Positions 50,126 to 63,491 of a stretch of DNA of 64,000 bases are shown here, in pieces. The notes beneath the pieces are model-generated. The model saw nothing but the letters and a program-made list of their open reading frames with translations, made no database searches and was not told the DNA's origin. The position numbers and the translations under genes were made by a program. This DNA is from Glossina fuscipes (lineage: Eukaryota; Arthropoda; Insecta; Diptera; Glossinidae), in contig NW_023998414.1 in NCBI RefSeq assembly GCF_014805625.2, positions 32,593,798-32,657,797 on the forward strand, in the 5' to 3' direction. Every line of letters starts with the position of its first letter. Positions within the stretch are counted from its first letter, which is position 1.

Positions 50126-51376
50126 TTTGATAGTTTATGATGAGCAACATTGTTGAATAATAGCAACATTAGTTATATATTTTCGAGCATCACCACGATA
50201 CCAAAGCTTTCCTGAAAAGCTACCTATTATATAGAAAAAACGTGTAGCATTTAAGATTTTATAATGAAATCAATCGGTCCGTAATAGTCAATGGGAATAA
50301 AAATTAAAAAGAAAACCTAATACATTGCAACAAAGGCTAAAAACTAGTGTTTCATTGGCGGAAATTGGCGAAGCGTAATAACATTTTGAATAGGAAAACA
50401 CACATTTTATGTATACAAAGGCTTTGCGAAAAAATTAAGGAATTTCTATGGCCCTCTAAGGCCTTTGATGATAGTGGGCCTTAATCCACTATAAAATTTT
50501 TACTGATTTTTATGACGATTCTGTAGATCGAAATTTTTTGCTTCATAAAATGAACCTTTTCATTTGTTCCGAACTTTTTAATACATATGAAGGATGCCAT
50601 TCACGGCTGGGTATTTTACTTCGCTTTTAACTGAGTTTATAGATATCGTTAAGTTGTCTTGCAGTGAAAAGGCAATAAGCTGTGAAACCGTTAGAAATTG
50701 AAAACGATGAAATTCGCCTACGTCTGTCCGTTCCCTAGCAAAACAGTTCTCAGGAACTGATATTTGCCTTGGGCAAGGAGACTCTATCCCGATTAAAAAT
50801 TATCCTCTAGACGTATCTCCTTTCGATTAGCATTGGCTAAGATCGATGCAATCATATTTAATAGATGAACGCTTCCTCAAAACTATACCGAAGACTAATT
50901 CGCTTCGAAACCATGCAGCTTCTACTGCAAGTGCATCCGTTAGCTACCCGATTAAAGGCAAAACAACGTAAATAATTACCGTTAATAATTCGACAAGTAA
51001 ACTTTGTAATAAATATTTATACGCTAACAAGACTTGTGGCAAAAAGACATATTGACTTTGTGCATGTAGGAGTACCTGAAATAGATCCGATCCGATAAAG
51101 ATGATCAGATCAATTAAGAATCAATTTCGAATCGATCGTATAGCATATTTACTCGTCTATCTATTTTGTTTTCTTGTTTTCAAAATACAAGTCGGAATTT
51201 TTGAAATACGGTACAATGTTATGGTTTGTTTGGCCCAACGAACGAACGAACGAACCATTGTTTCGATCACATTCGTTACATGAATAAATCGGACTTGGAG
51301 CAATTTTTAATTATAGCAACTTTTATATAATTGAAGCTCTATTACACGACGGTTAAAGTTATCCAATTTTATTGTT

Positions 51377-51443
51377 ACCACCACCACCACCACCACCACC
51401 ACCACCACCACCACCACCACCACCGCCACCGCCGCCACCGCCG
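51377..51443. repeat. (ACC)n microsatellite
   Basis: Long ACC triplet repeat, ending with ACC/GCC mixtures. Frames through it close soon on both sides, so it is not evidence of coding. Confidence 0.95.
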
Positions 51444-52595
51444 TCATAAAGTAATTTAAAAAAACCAATATTAGCAACTTTTTGTTTTTAACAATATAAA
51501 ATTTCTATTAGAAAGATAAAGACTAAGCCTGAAGAAGAGTTGTTAAGTTCCTTTATTTAATTCGTATTTATTTCGTTTAGCCTTTGAGACTAAATAACTT
51601 GCACTTGTACTCAGTGCAATTTGAGGCGACTTAATATTACATTTTCTATATATTTCTGTGAAATTCCTTATTACGGCTTAAATGCATAACGGCACAATAG
51701 AAAAGCTGCCGATAATCCTTATAAAATGCTTTGCAATATAAAGCAATAAAATAGATTATCAAAAAATAATTTATAATCTTTTAATGTAACAGAAGATTCC
51801 TTTCAGCCGTGCATTCATTTGTTTGTGCATTTATATGTTGAAGGCAAACAAATAAAAGTTCGCTTGACGTCAAATGGTTTGAACATAATGTTTTTGGGAA
51901 TTTTATGAGCCAAAAATATTTTTATATATACCAACAAGTGTATTGAGCTCAGCCATTATTTTAACGCCATAAAGTAGAAACAAACAGTTGTGAGTGCAAT
52001 TTCCATAAATGAAAGAAAAATGAAGACATTAGATAGTTATATATAAGTAAGTTTTTCTTTTTTTTTTAACATAACATCGAAAGCGAAATGAGAAATTTTG
52101 TAATGATGAGACTGGAAACTTGGAAAACTTAAAAACAAAAAAAACAAAAACAAATGAGATTTTTTTTATACTACCCCGTGTCGAAATGAGAAAAGTCTTT
52201 CATAAATTGTGATTATTATTACGAGTAAAGTAACATTTAATTACGAGATAAAGTAGAAGGCGTTTTTTTTTTTTCGAAAGGAAAACATAATTAATAATAT
52301 ATTGAAAAAACTATATATTTCCGTGCAATTTTTCAGATGACAGCATCCTCCATATGGTGGGTGCAAAAATTTGCTAAAGTCAATCAGACCTAATCTTAAA
52401 ATATATTATGCTTCGCTATTAAAGAATACGACACTTGTGTTCGATTCAGTCAACTTTGTTAGATGATTTAATTTCCAGAAAGCAAGTTTATTCCCAACTA
52501 TCTGGCATCCTCGAAATTTCATATTCCAAATTATTCCCTTGATCTGATATAACTGACAATTGAAATGCGTGTCAAAGAGGCAGCTCTTGTAAGTA

Positions 52596-52598
<3 letters not shown>

Positions 52599-52641
<43 letters not shown>
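52599..52641. repeat. (GT)n microsatellite
   Basis: About 21 uninterrupted GT units. Confidence 0.95.
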
Positions 52642-52643
<2 letters not shown>

Positions 52644-53549
52644 TGCTTTTATCCAAAAAAAATCTCACTTATTTCAAGAGAAAGATGTTTAATTTGAGGC
52701 AAACAAAGCATAAACACACGTTAAGTAATCATTTGAAATTTAACCGATTAAGGGCCGACAAAAACAACAAAGAAAATCTTATTTGATTGTAAACAAATCT
52801 TTCGCAGCCACCATCGTCATCTTAAAAAAAATCAGAAGAAAACAAAAGACTATATTTCCATCCATTATAATTTCAAGTATTCGTAGCTAATTTTTTCTTT
52901 CTTTATGGAAAAGATGCACAATATTTATGTCGTGTATCATATATAATTTTTGAGTAACGCGCAAAGAGCACGAGGTAGATGTGTTTTGTCCAAGGGACGA
53001 GTGCCAGATGAGATCACTCTTTCGCCTTCGCATATAACGCCTCACCTGGAAGAATGGTTATATGAGTAACTGTGTAAAACGAGCTGGCGTATGGTACTTA
53101 ATGAAGGGCGAAAGGGCACTGTTTAAAACACAACCGGCTACCTGCTAATCCCTAATTCCTCTAGATATGACGGAGAAACCCCAAAGACTATTCCTCACCT
53201 TTGGGGTGAATATTGGGTCTTTTGCCAAATTATAATAACATTTCATTTTCTTTATACCTCACGCTAATTGTGACTTGTGATAGCGAAACGTTAGAATGAC
53301 TGAATGGATGTAGACAGCATCCAAGCATATCCCATGTGGTTAGGTCTTCGACATATTTTAACGAACATCGCTATTGGTTGGGACTATTTTTAGCGTAGCT
53401 CGGTATATTAGCGCTCGCTGAAAGAACTCATTATACAATTGTCTCTTCGCTTATCTGCCTTGTGTTGTTGTGTTGCGATTTTCAGGCCGCAACTCTTGAG
53501 AAATTTTGATTAATTTTCGTACTCTGATCTATTTTGACACAATGACAAA

Positions 53550-53600
53550 ATGGTCCTGATCAGACCACTTTTTCGACCACTCCCCATGTAACGCCTCGTT
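53550..53600 (-). repeat. Dispersed non-coding repeat, small fragment
   Basis: The reverse complement contains ATGGGGAGTGGTCGAAAAAG, matching the left end of the copies at 42600 and 47540. Confidence 0.45.
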
Positions 53601-54897
53601 GCATGAATGAGGGTCTTAGCCCTCTGTTAAGTTTTCGCTTGTGCTTAAAAATGCATGAAATTTAGACTGAAATTCAATTTCTAAGGCGAAAAAAATTAAA
53701 AAAAAAATTTCACTACGTAAAATAATGTATATATAATAAAACGAATTATATACGTAACCAATTAATGGCGTAAACGGAAACAATCTACACTTGCGTATAA
53801 CGGCGTGCGTGTATACTTCTTGTCCATGCGACTATGCATTCGCCCGTTTAGTCTTCTCCTCCGATACAACGAAAGACGAGCAAGCAATAAAGTTCGAAAG
53901 CGAAGTATGTGTATGTATGCGTGCATATTTATCTAATATCTGAATATGTGCATACGATGTATACACAATTTTGTAATAAAACAAAATAAAAGCGTTCGAC
54001 AGATACATCAGTAATAATAACAACAGGGATCGGTTTATCGCTTTCTATTTTGTGTAAAGTCGAGCATAATATTAAATATTCGGTTAATAGCTTCTGCTAT
54101 CAAATGATATATAGTTGCTAGCGTGCGCATTTTTTTCGAGGTCGAACGTATCGAACGCAAAATTAATATCGAATAACATGTTTAAGCGAAAAATAAGGTA
54201 AAATATTTTTATGAAAAGCTCATATTTAAGTTCACATTAATGGATATAAGAGGACTACTTTACTACGCAAAAGAATCGAGATTCAAAAATTTGTGGGAAA
54301 AGAAATAGAAAGAAAAAATGAAGCCTATTAGGGTCGGAAAAGTAAAAGGATATTACGTAGGAAGAATTAATCACAAATTGTTAGAAAGAATCAAAGGTAG
54401 TTTTGAAGGGTTAGCGAAAGCTAAGGAGATTGCTGCCTATTTCTGAATTAAGTCTAACGGAAGATACAATGAAGAAAACATGCGATAAAAATTCTGAAAA
54501 ATGCAGCTTTGGAAGACACAGACGTGTACCAAGCGTTTATGATGGAAATATTAAAAGAAATGTTCAGCGCTTAGAGGTTTGATAGAATGAAGTCTCGCTT
54601 ATATGCTTATATTACGTGCGGAAGATATTTGATTAATAAATTTCAGAAATTTTCAAGTTATTTAAATAATGCATTTATTTGTGACGTATATGTACTTTTA
54701 TAAGACAGATTTATTCCCTATTCCATAAAGAATTTCTAAATTAAATGTCTCCCCCAGGCCTGAGAATATAAGCGAAGCTCGATGGCGCCAAGGATTCACA
54801 AAAATGGAAGAAGAAGAAAATTCAAAATTTATTGAGAATCGAAAAAATGATGGATTAACGATTACATCTAAGCGTACCACGTTTTTCTGTAACAAAT

Positions 54898-54945
54898 CAT
54901 ATCACGATGTGACTCTCAGTCACTTATGAGATTATGAATTCTGGC
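54898..54945 (+). repeat. Short dispersed repeat, copy 2 of 2
   Basis: TCATATCACGATGTG followed by CAGTCACTTATGAGA matches 49357-49398. Confidence 0.35.
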
Positions 54946-57298
54946 AATAAGTGAACTATATATTGTTTTTATTTATAGTTTACATTTCATCATATATATA
55001 TATATATATATATTTAAACAAGATATATACCATTTGGAAGTGCAACACGAGACAACCAAAATATTTACGTGGAATGTTTGATGAAAATGATTTGTGGCAA
55101 GATATGATAGGGCCAAGGACAAACAATTCAAAATAAAATTTACGAAATTTTCAATTACTACACAAAACTGCGAGAAATCAATTAGGGCTACCCCAGGCTA
55201 AATAATGCTGAAATTTCGTTCTTCTATTAAAACGTTTGTAACATGGTCCGTATGATTTCGGAGACCCTATGAAGCATATGTGCCTAGAATGATTAACCGT
55301 TCGCGTCATCGTGTGCGCGCAGTTTGTTCAAAACCGTGGGAGAATATATTTTGTGCAGAATAGAGCTGCAATGTCTGAGCACACACAAATTCACATCAAT
55401 ACGTTAAGTTGTTGTGCTTAAAAAGAAGAACAGAGCTTTAGCCAAATATGATTGCGATCGGAACGTGTGGATATTTTCGGGATAAAAGAAGCGAAAAACG
55501 ACATTGCCCTTCAATTACTTTAAAAACCATTCCAAGACGAAGAATAGACGAAATTTGCTTTTTCTTTTCATGTTCACGACTGAAGATTTTTTGTATTCCA
55601 AGACCTAATAAGCGATAAGAACGATAAAGCCCTTAATCGGAAACCCCCTTCAACTGTACATCTAACGGTAATCAACAACGAATTGTTGTGAAAGTTTTCT
55701 GATCTCATAATTTACGTCCATTATCTCTTATGTATGTACCAAACAGTTCACGTTCAAACCTCGTTCGCCTTCAACTATAACAGCATTACAAACTATGACA
55801 CGAATGAGCAAAAAATTGGAAATTGTGCGGAAAAATTTCGCTACATCGAAATCTGTAGCATTTCGGAGAATATTGTGATCGTCTATATGAGAAGTAAATT
55901 TACCAAGTGAAGCAAACTTGGTGTCGCAAGCTAACCATACTTCCAACAAGTTTATCTTTTATTTTATAAAATTACTTCAAGTTGGATACAAGTTGCATTG
56001 GCTATTACGAGCGACGTAATTCCATTGCTAGAATCATAACCAAAGTCAAGAAGGGTGACATTTTTATACCGTGTAATTAATTTCAAGATCGAGGCCGATT
56101 TTTTCTTCAACCCAATATGATGCAGTCGCTTGGTGTTTTGTGTGCCGCACAACAACATTTCAAAAAATATAGATCCTTAAGTTATAATTTATGTAGATGT
56201 AGATGATGTAATTGGGTTATATTTTTATTGTAATCTACGCGCGTCTGCAAATCGTTACTCAAACAGCCCGCTTGAGAAACAAATTGGAATTTTCGGGACA
56301 TTTTCCATGTTTCCCACACAATTACACGAATCGTGTTAATTAAGGCGAGTTACAGTAAATGAAAGAAAAAGCACAACGTCTCGAAGCAATAGCATATATA
56401 TATACTGTATATTTTATATTCTAAATATTGCAAACATATAACGAGAATATTAGTGCAGCTCTTACTAGTAAATAATCAATGACAAAAAATTTTGAAAGTC
56501 TTTCGAAATTGCGTTTTGCATATTTGCTCGCATTCATATTTAGTTAAGCTTTAACTTTAATTCTTAAATTAAATCTTTCTTAATAAAATGTATTTTGTTA
56601 TTGATTTCTTCGTATTAAAAATATATATGTAACGTGTACGTAAAACAGTAAAAATCTTATATTAACTTTAGGTCGAATCTTAGGCACACATTATTAAATA
56701 TTGCAAAACTTCTTTCAAGTGAGCGCGTTACGTAATTGCGATTTGGATTAGGCGCTGAGCTTTTATGTCAAGCTAGCAAGCTTTGAACTGATATCTTCAA
56801 TCTTCTTTTTGTAAGATATGTATATAAAACAGAATTTTTTTGAAATTTTTAAATCCTTTTAAAAGCATTTTACAATCAAGCTAATCAAGCTTTATGTTTG
56901 ATGGTGTTTGTCGATTAAGCTTGTGAACAATAAACCCTTACTCTTCTGCTTCAATTTTTGTAATAAGAAGATAACACCTATGCGCAAAGGCATCGATGGA
57001 CGAACTTATCTTATATATATGTTATAGGCTGCCTGACACTTCAACAAGCGAGAACAACCATGTTCCAAGCGAGTAGACGAAATTAGTATACTGCCTTCTT
57101 CGGTGTTTATAAGAATAAGAATGCATATGTAAATGCGCACTCATTTACATATTTGCCACTTGTACCATTTCTCTAACCATTTTACTAAGCATTTGTACTG
57201 CTTATGTATATGCAATCAGATACAATAACTATGCATGTAGATGTGCAAAAACGAAAAAAAAAAGCTAATGTGCAAACAGTAACATAGATTTTTATTTG

Positions 57299-57345
57299 TG
57301 TCAAGTGTTGTGAGCATAATTCAATAACTTCGATTTTTCTCCTTC
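57299..57345 (+). repeat. Diverged repeat, copy 2 of 2
   Basis: Matches 8426-8470. A second short match, AATGGTA(A/G)AAGCACTTAT, follows each copy (8881 and 57481) but at different distances, so the two loci may share a longer, gapped element. Confidence 0.5.
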
Positions 57346-57644
57346 AAATACAAAAGACCGCACATGCACATGCATATGCATATGCATATGCATGTACTTT
57401 TAATATATGCATGTATGTAAAATTGCTCTTTCCCATTATTAATTCCCCCCGAGATATTGGAAGTAATACCCATGCATTTTAATGGTAAAAGCACTTATTG
57501 GCACACACTACCCTTTGTAGGGATAATATATGCATATGAATGCATTCTATATGTTCATATGAATGTATACTTCCCCATGAATTGAAATAAATGAAGCTAA
57601 AAGTTTATTCCTACGTGGGCACACATATTTATATGAATACGTTA

Positions 57645-57648
<4 letters not shown>

Positions 57649-57693
<45 letters not shown>

Positions 57694-57720
57694 CATACAT
57701 GTGCGTATATATATATATAT
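57649..57720. repeat. Compound (AT)n / (CATA)n repeat
   Basis: AT repeat to 57689, three CATA units, then a second AT run. A separate CATA repeat lies at about 57855-57880. Confidence 0.93.
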
Positions 57721-59459
57721 GTATTTAAGAGACTGTTGTGTTGTAACATAATCAGTAACCGTTCGTGTGCTACTTTGAACCGTAATGCCACTTGAAATGT
57801 GCACGTGTGAACTTATGTAACGTTTCTAAAAATCTATTTCATCCATTTCATGCACATACATACATACATACATACATATATATTTGCTTGTATTTCGCCA
57901 ATATTTACTTTCAATATTTCACAATGTAAATGTGCTTGCATTGAATGTTTTAATAATAGTGTTCAATTAAAATCTCTCTTTAATTGTCAACCGACGAAAA
58001 AGATATGTTAGTTCTGCTATTTTGTTTGTAACAATATGTCAACTGCTATACGCTATATAGATTTTCTAAAGAAGGTAAGCATTTGCCAACATGAGATTCT
58101 ATGTCGACCCCATTTAACACTGTCGATCTCTGCACGTTTTATTGACTCTACAATTTGCTTTCGCATATCTCCTAAGCCAAATTATTCATTATATTGAATA
58201 CTAAGGTTGCGTTCATTTAAAAAATTATGCTCTTCATCTATATATAAAAGGCGGCACCGATAATTATCGCTAGCTAGCTAGATTGAAGGATAACAAAAAG
58301 TAGTTTTGAACATAACTTATAAATAAATTCCTTATATGCATTCGCAGATACTTAAGAAAATGGAACAAAACACGAGGTTATTAGGCCTATGTTAAAAGGT
58401 CATGCGTTGTGCTTGATCAATTCGTATACAATATATACTTGATTAATGTAACATTTGATTTATTTCTCTTTATATGTTAATAAAGTTTTAGTACGAAATA
58501 GTTTATCGGGTTATGAAGTGACTATCGCAATAAAAATACATATGTATTGTCTTTGCAGTCTTTTTCGCTCAAGATAAAAATGCGTATCTCTTTTTAATGT
58601 ATTTTGATATCAGATAGACATAGATTATATATAAGCAAAGATATTTATCCATCTAAAGTGCAGTTTGATAGCAAGACACATTTCAAGGTCATTTTAAGCG
58701 AATCCGCAAAACAGATATATTTTCGATTCGTTCATCATCGATTCGTGACGATAAAAAAAATCAAAAAGTCGACACTACATCACAACGTATGTAATGTAGG
58801 ATCACAAAACATAGAATTAAAAACGGTATTAATCCTTCCCGGATCTTGCGTGCATATAGGCAAAAAAGCCCTCATTTACAATCCACAGCGAAAATTGACT
58901 TGAAACTTGATTCAAATATTTGCTATAGAAAAGCATTAAATGCAAAAAATGTTATTGGCTAACCAATACAAAAACAATAAATGTAAAAAAAAAAAAAAAT
59001 TATATAATCTATAGCATATGTTGATCTAAAACTTGGTGGAAATATTTAACAACATTATCTGATAGATCTAAGCATTCTCTCAAATCTGTTTATGTAAAAT
59101 TTACTGCACCTTGGCTGAGATAACTTGCCTTGAGACCTTGAGTTGATCCTTGCATTTTTAGAGAATGCCACTGTAAATAAGCAAATAATTATTTGTTTTG
59201 CATATATGAACTGGTAGACACAATTGTCAACTAAGTTGCGTGGTGACGTTCTTCATCTTGAGTTGGGAGGTGACATTTTTCATCTTGAATTTATTCTTAC
59301 GGTTGCGTGAAGTAACGACAACTTTAATATATTACTGTTAACTTTGTTCTAATATTGCAATATTCAAAGTTTCTGCTGTTGCATCAAAAATGCCAACTTT
59401 TCTAACAAAGCTTCAAAGCTTACTGTCGCCTATATGTCACTGAACGAAAATATCAACTG

Positions 59460-59891
59460 ATGGCTAAGAAGTTAAACATAAAATTTCCAAGTTTTCGAAT
59501 AGCTTTCGTCAAAAGAATTGCGTGCGGTTTTTTCATTAGCACTAACGGGAAAGCATTGGAACTTCGAGAACAAATAGGATTCACGCCGCATCGCTATAAT
59601 GCATTCGAGCGAGTGCTTATCAAATTCACGAATTTGTTAAATGTCTTCCTCGTCTCTCGCTCTCATTTTCAATCAGCTTTGCTTGTCACTTTTCGCGCTA
59701 ACGGTTGGCTATACATTTGTTTCACTTCTCTCAGATTCTTCGGATATTTGAACTCGTACAAAATTTATCATGTAATCTTTACTCAGTATGGAGTACAGGC
59801 TACAAATAATTTGCAAATCAATTTTTTATACCTCTTGTATTGGAATTCGGATTCGATTGCGCAAACTCTGATGCTGATCTGGTCCTATTAA
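59460..59891 (+). other. ATG-started open frame, unrecognised
   Basis: 143 codons from an ATG, hydrophobic in the second half, with an overlapping 77-codon frame continuing to 60073 after a one-base shift. No known motif, start context or polyadenylation signal supports a gene. It may be chance or an eroded coding region. Confidence 0.15.
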
Positions 59892-62800
59892 AGTCATCGG
59901 AGGGAGTGAAATATTCTATTTGTCTAATCGGCATTGATGACGCAGTGTCCTATTATTATTTAATTCATTCACTGTGGTTGATGCCCGAAGCCCGAAGAAA
60001 TGGACCTTTACGGCATTCGATTGCCACAATACAAACGCTGATCAAATTACTGAAATATATATTTTTGAATTAAACGGTTGTGTTTATCTTATTTGTGTTT
60101 TTGTATAGGGATTTGTGACCGGTTGTATCAAAAATGGAATATATATTTCATACTAGTGATCTGCTTTACGCCTGCGAATTAATGAACATGACATCGAACG
60201 GGATAATTGATTGCTCTGTCGATGGGAATATTTGCTCTACCATAAACTAACGCTGCTTCGAAATTCAGCTTACGAATGGTGACCAGTTGATCAATTCAAG
60301 AATATTAGAAATGAAATTTGGAGAAACGACACGCGCATATGTATGTCATTGAAGCAGCAAAACGCATTTAGGAAAATCATTCTTGTCACATGCTCGAACA
60401 ACTGATTGGAAAATAAAACCACAAATAGTGCTCATCGGCATTAAGTGTCAAAAAGATGTCGATCAAAAAAAAAAAAAAAAAAAAAAAATAGAAGGAAAAT
60501 CTATAAAAATCATTTTAATACTTAAAAGCCAATAATTTTAGTGCAACTAGCAATAATCAACATTTCGACATTGGTGGAGCATTCTATACACGTACATATT
60601 GTTATGAGGCGTGTGTATAGGTTTCGTTATATCTTCTCATATTACCGATAGATAGTGCATTTTAATATAATTGCTTACCACCTTACTCCATGAAATTTAA
60701 CTGCGTGTGTGATTTTAATGGATTTAGTTGAAAATATATATATACGTGTGCGGTTTTTATTTAAGGTTTTGCAAAAAAATGTTTACTTTTAATATCTTCT
60801 CTTATTTCTGTTTAAATTTACTCTGCCTGATTGGTTGAGCGCCGGTGTTTGATTAGCTCATAGCTAAATGGGCCAATTATTTTTACATGCATAAACATGC
60901 ACACACATATATATATATATATATATACACATACAGATTTATGACATCTGGTCGCACTTACACAAATTCAACACATTATGATTTAGGGCAATTCAACTGA
61001 AAAATTTCAAACCTTTGGCAAAAATTTCACATGTAGGAGCATAACTTTTTCTATTCTCTAATATAGAACATTTGTCTTTTAAGTGCCGGCTATATAAATC
61101 GTTTTTTACAATAGCGTCTAAGCTATCATTAAATGCCTTTTTAGAAATGCTTTTTTTTTTCATAACACGTGTCAATGATTAACAAAGATACTACAACTGG
61201 ACGTTTGGCTGTTTGTCCGAGTTGTAAACAATCCATGCATCTAACTATACGCTCGCTTCTATGCGGATAGCTATCGATGAAAGTGAAATGATTTCTTAAA
61301 TTGGTAAAGATATATATTTGCAAGAGCCCTCCCATCCCCTTACATTGTGTCCTTTCAATAAACAAAAAACGATTATTAAAGATCCAACCAAGATGATTAT
61401 AGCCTTCTCAAGTAAACCGTTGCTCTCTTATGCTTAGTATTGCGTTCATTCAATATATTTCATAGTTCGATTGCAGACAAACACTCCATTTTTTGTTGCA
61501 ATTAATTTTAATTAATTTACGTATGGAACACACATACCCGTATAACGCATGCAATCTAAACAAGTAAAAAAATTAGATTCGGTTGTGATCCAATACCCAT
61601 CACCGTTATCCTGAAAGGGTAGAAAAGTTCAAAGAAGTAAATTTTTATGCGTCGCCGTACGGAGTGGGCGTGTTTAGACCACTTCTAAATTCTCTTCAGA
61701 TGATATTTGTATTTTTGCGAACGGCAGAATTTTTACCGAACGGCAGATACTACAAACTTGCGCAGACGGACAAATGGACAGACATGTTTAGGTTTTATTC
61801 CCCATTTAAAAGTCGCCAAGGATTTATATGCTTTGTGAAGTTTTGAAACTTAGTTTCTGCGCGTTATAAAGATATTGGAAAAAAAATTAACTTTGATGCA
61901 TTGAGTAGGCAAAGTCAATGATAATAATATTCAAATATGAAAATATTGGATAGGCAAAGTCAAAATTTCCACATTTTTGTACTGGTACTACAGCATCATC
62001 TATAGAATATTCATTCCAATTTTTGTACATTTATCCGATGCACTTTGGAAGATCAGAGATGTTCTCCGTTTATGTGGTACTGCAGTAGTGTCCATCGGCC
62101 GACTTGACCCATTTGCAATACCAAAGTAGTTTCAGTACCTACCAGTTTTCCTTCAGTTTCGCAAGAACAAAATATCCAAAAAAAAAAAAAAGAAAAACAC
62201 CTCTCCGTTTAGGATCATCATTAGGTCTTAATTAATTAGTGTTATCCGCGCACAATCGTTCACACCGATGCTCTCATCATTATGGGTAACAGTATTACCA
62301 TTCAAATTAACTAAATTACTTGGGCAAATTAACCTTTTTGACTGTGCGCGTCATAGCGCATTTGTGTTTTGTTTATATTTTGTAGGGAACTGGAATTTTT
62401 ATGTACATTGCATAGAGGTGGCCATGATTGGCTGATTTTTCTATTTACCCATCCTAGAGGTGGCAATGGGTAACGTCAATGCATTCTGTACTTTTGTTTA
62501 TTTTCTGATATTGTGTTGTTTTCTTGTTGGATTTTGCCTGAAATTGAAGCAAACTAAGTTCGAAATTACTTTTCCTTCCAATTCAATCAAAGGAAGTTTG
62601 GAAATTTTTTGAATTTTGCAAAATTCTTCGTTGTGCACGAGAGAAAAGCTTTTGATTTTTTTTTATTTTTTATTAATTTATTTTATTCACTCTGGCTACA
62701 ATTACAGATTTAGCCATATTACGCAACACCGTTAAGGCTAAAAAGTTTAAATTACACCCTTAGAAAGAAAATCATCAAAGCACAGCAAAGTTAATAGTTT

Positions 62801-63014
62801 TCAGTTTCAAAGTAGACAAATTTTTGCTTAGCACATTTTTAGGCTTTTCGGTATTAGCAAACTGAACTTAAGTCCAAGTGTTAAAACTATAACATTATAT
62901 ATCAAAGAATATCGATGAGAAAAGCAAGTAATACCCGTTATACAAAGCTGAGCGAAGTATTAAGAGGCGAACGCAAATCTATTTAAATTGTCATATAGTT
63001 ACTTATAAGGCACA

Positions 63015-63095
63015 GTCAACCGCACTGAGAGTCGAATCCGCTTTCATCGACTTGGCCGTCGCAAGTCTATCTACTGGACTATGCGGTAGCCCAAC
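63015..63095 (-). repeat. tRNA-derived SINE head, or tRNA pseudogene
   Basis: The minus strand reads as a tRNA-like molecule: GGGCTACCGCATAGTCCAG, then a perfect six-base stem GACTTG/CAAGTC closing a seven-base loop CGACGGC (anticodon position ACG), then GCGGATTCGACTCTC as B-box. The acceptor stem does not pair cleanly and there is no separate intact tRNA gene. Similarity to the head at 47381-47452 supports a SINE family. Confidence 0.55.
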
Positions 63096-63450
63096 ACATT
63101 TGAGAAAATTAAAATCGCCAAATATATATTCACATGAAAGAATTTTCAAGTAGAAATTAATTGCGATTTTCTTATTCTTATGAAAAGGGATCACACAGTT
63201 GCTTTTACATTCATTTCAATGCGGTTCTTCTTCTTACACAAGACCATTAACAATGTCACATATATATACCAAAGGAAAGAAACGAGGAAAAGCTCTTTGG
63301 TGAGAAGGTTGCATGGTTGCATAGGTGCTTTGGTGCCCTCCTGTTCGAAAATGGAAATTTCCAAAATTTCTTCTTCTCTTAAACTACAGATATAATTTAA
63401 TCGATTCAAATAAACTTACGTTAATATAAAATCAGAAAAAAAAAAAACCA

Positions 63451-63491
<41 letters not shown>

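Larger units (their letters stand above)
50126..63014. other. Long AT-rich stretch, no firm gene
   Basis: Holds the ACC and GT repeats, a GC-richer patch at 52970-53240 of unknown origin, coding-like pieces at 54318-54574, AT/CATA repeats near 57650-57880 and simple A/T runs. Nothing recognised as a complete gene. Confidence 0.5.

Noticed and set aside
51377..51443. Poly-Thr/His/Pro coding tract
   Set aside because: All frames through the ACC repeat close shortly on either side without splice signals.
57547..57804. Minus-strand frame of alternating Tyr and Ile
   Set aside because: Product of the AT/CATA repeat.
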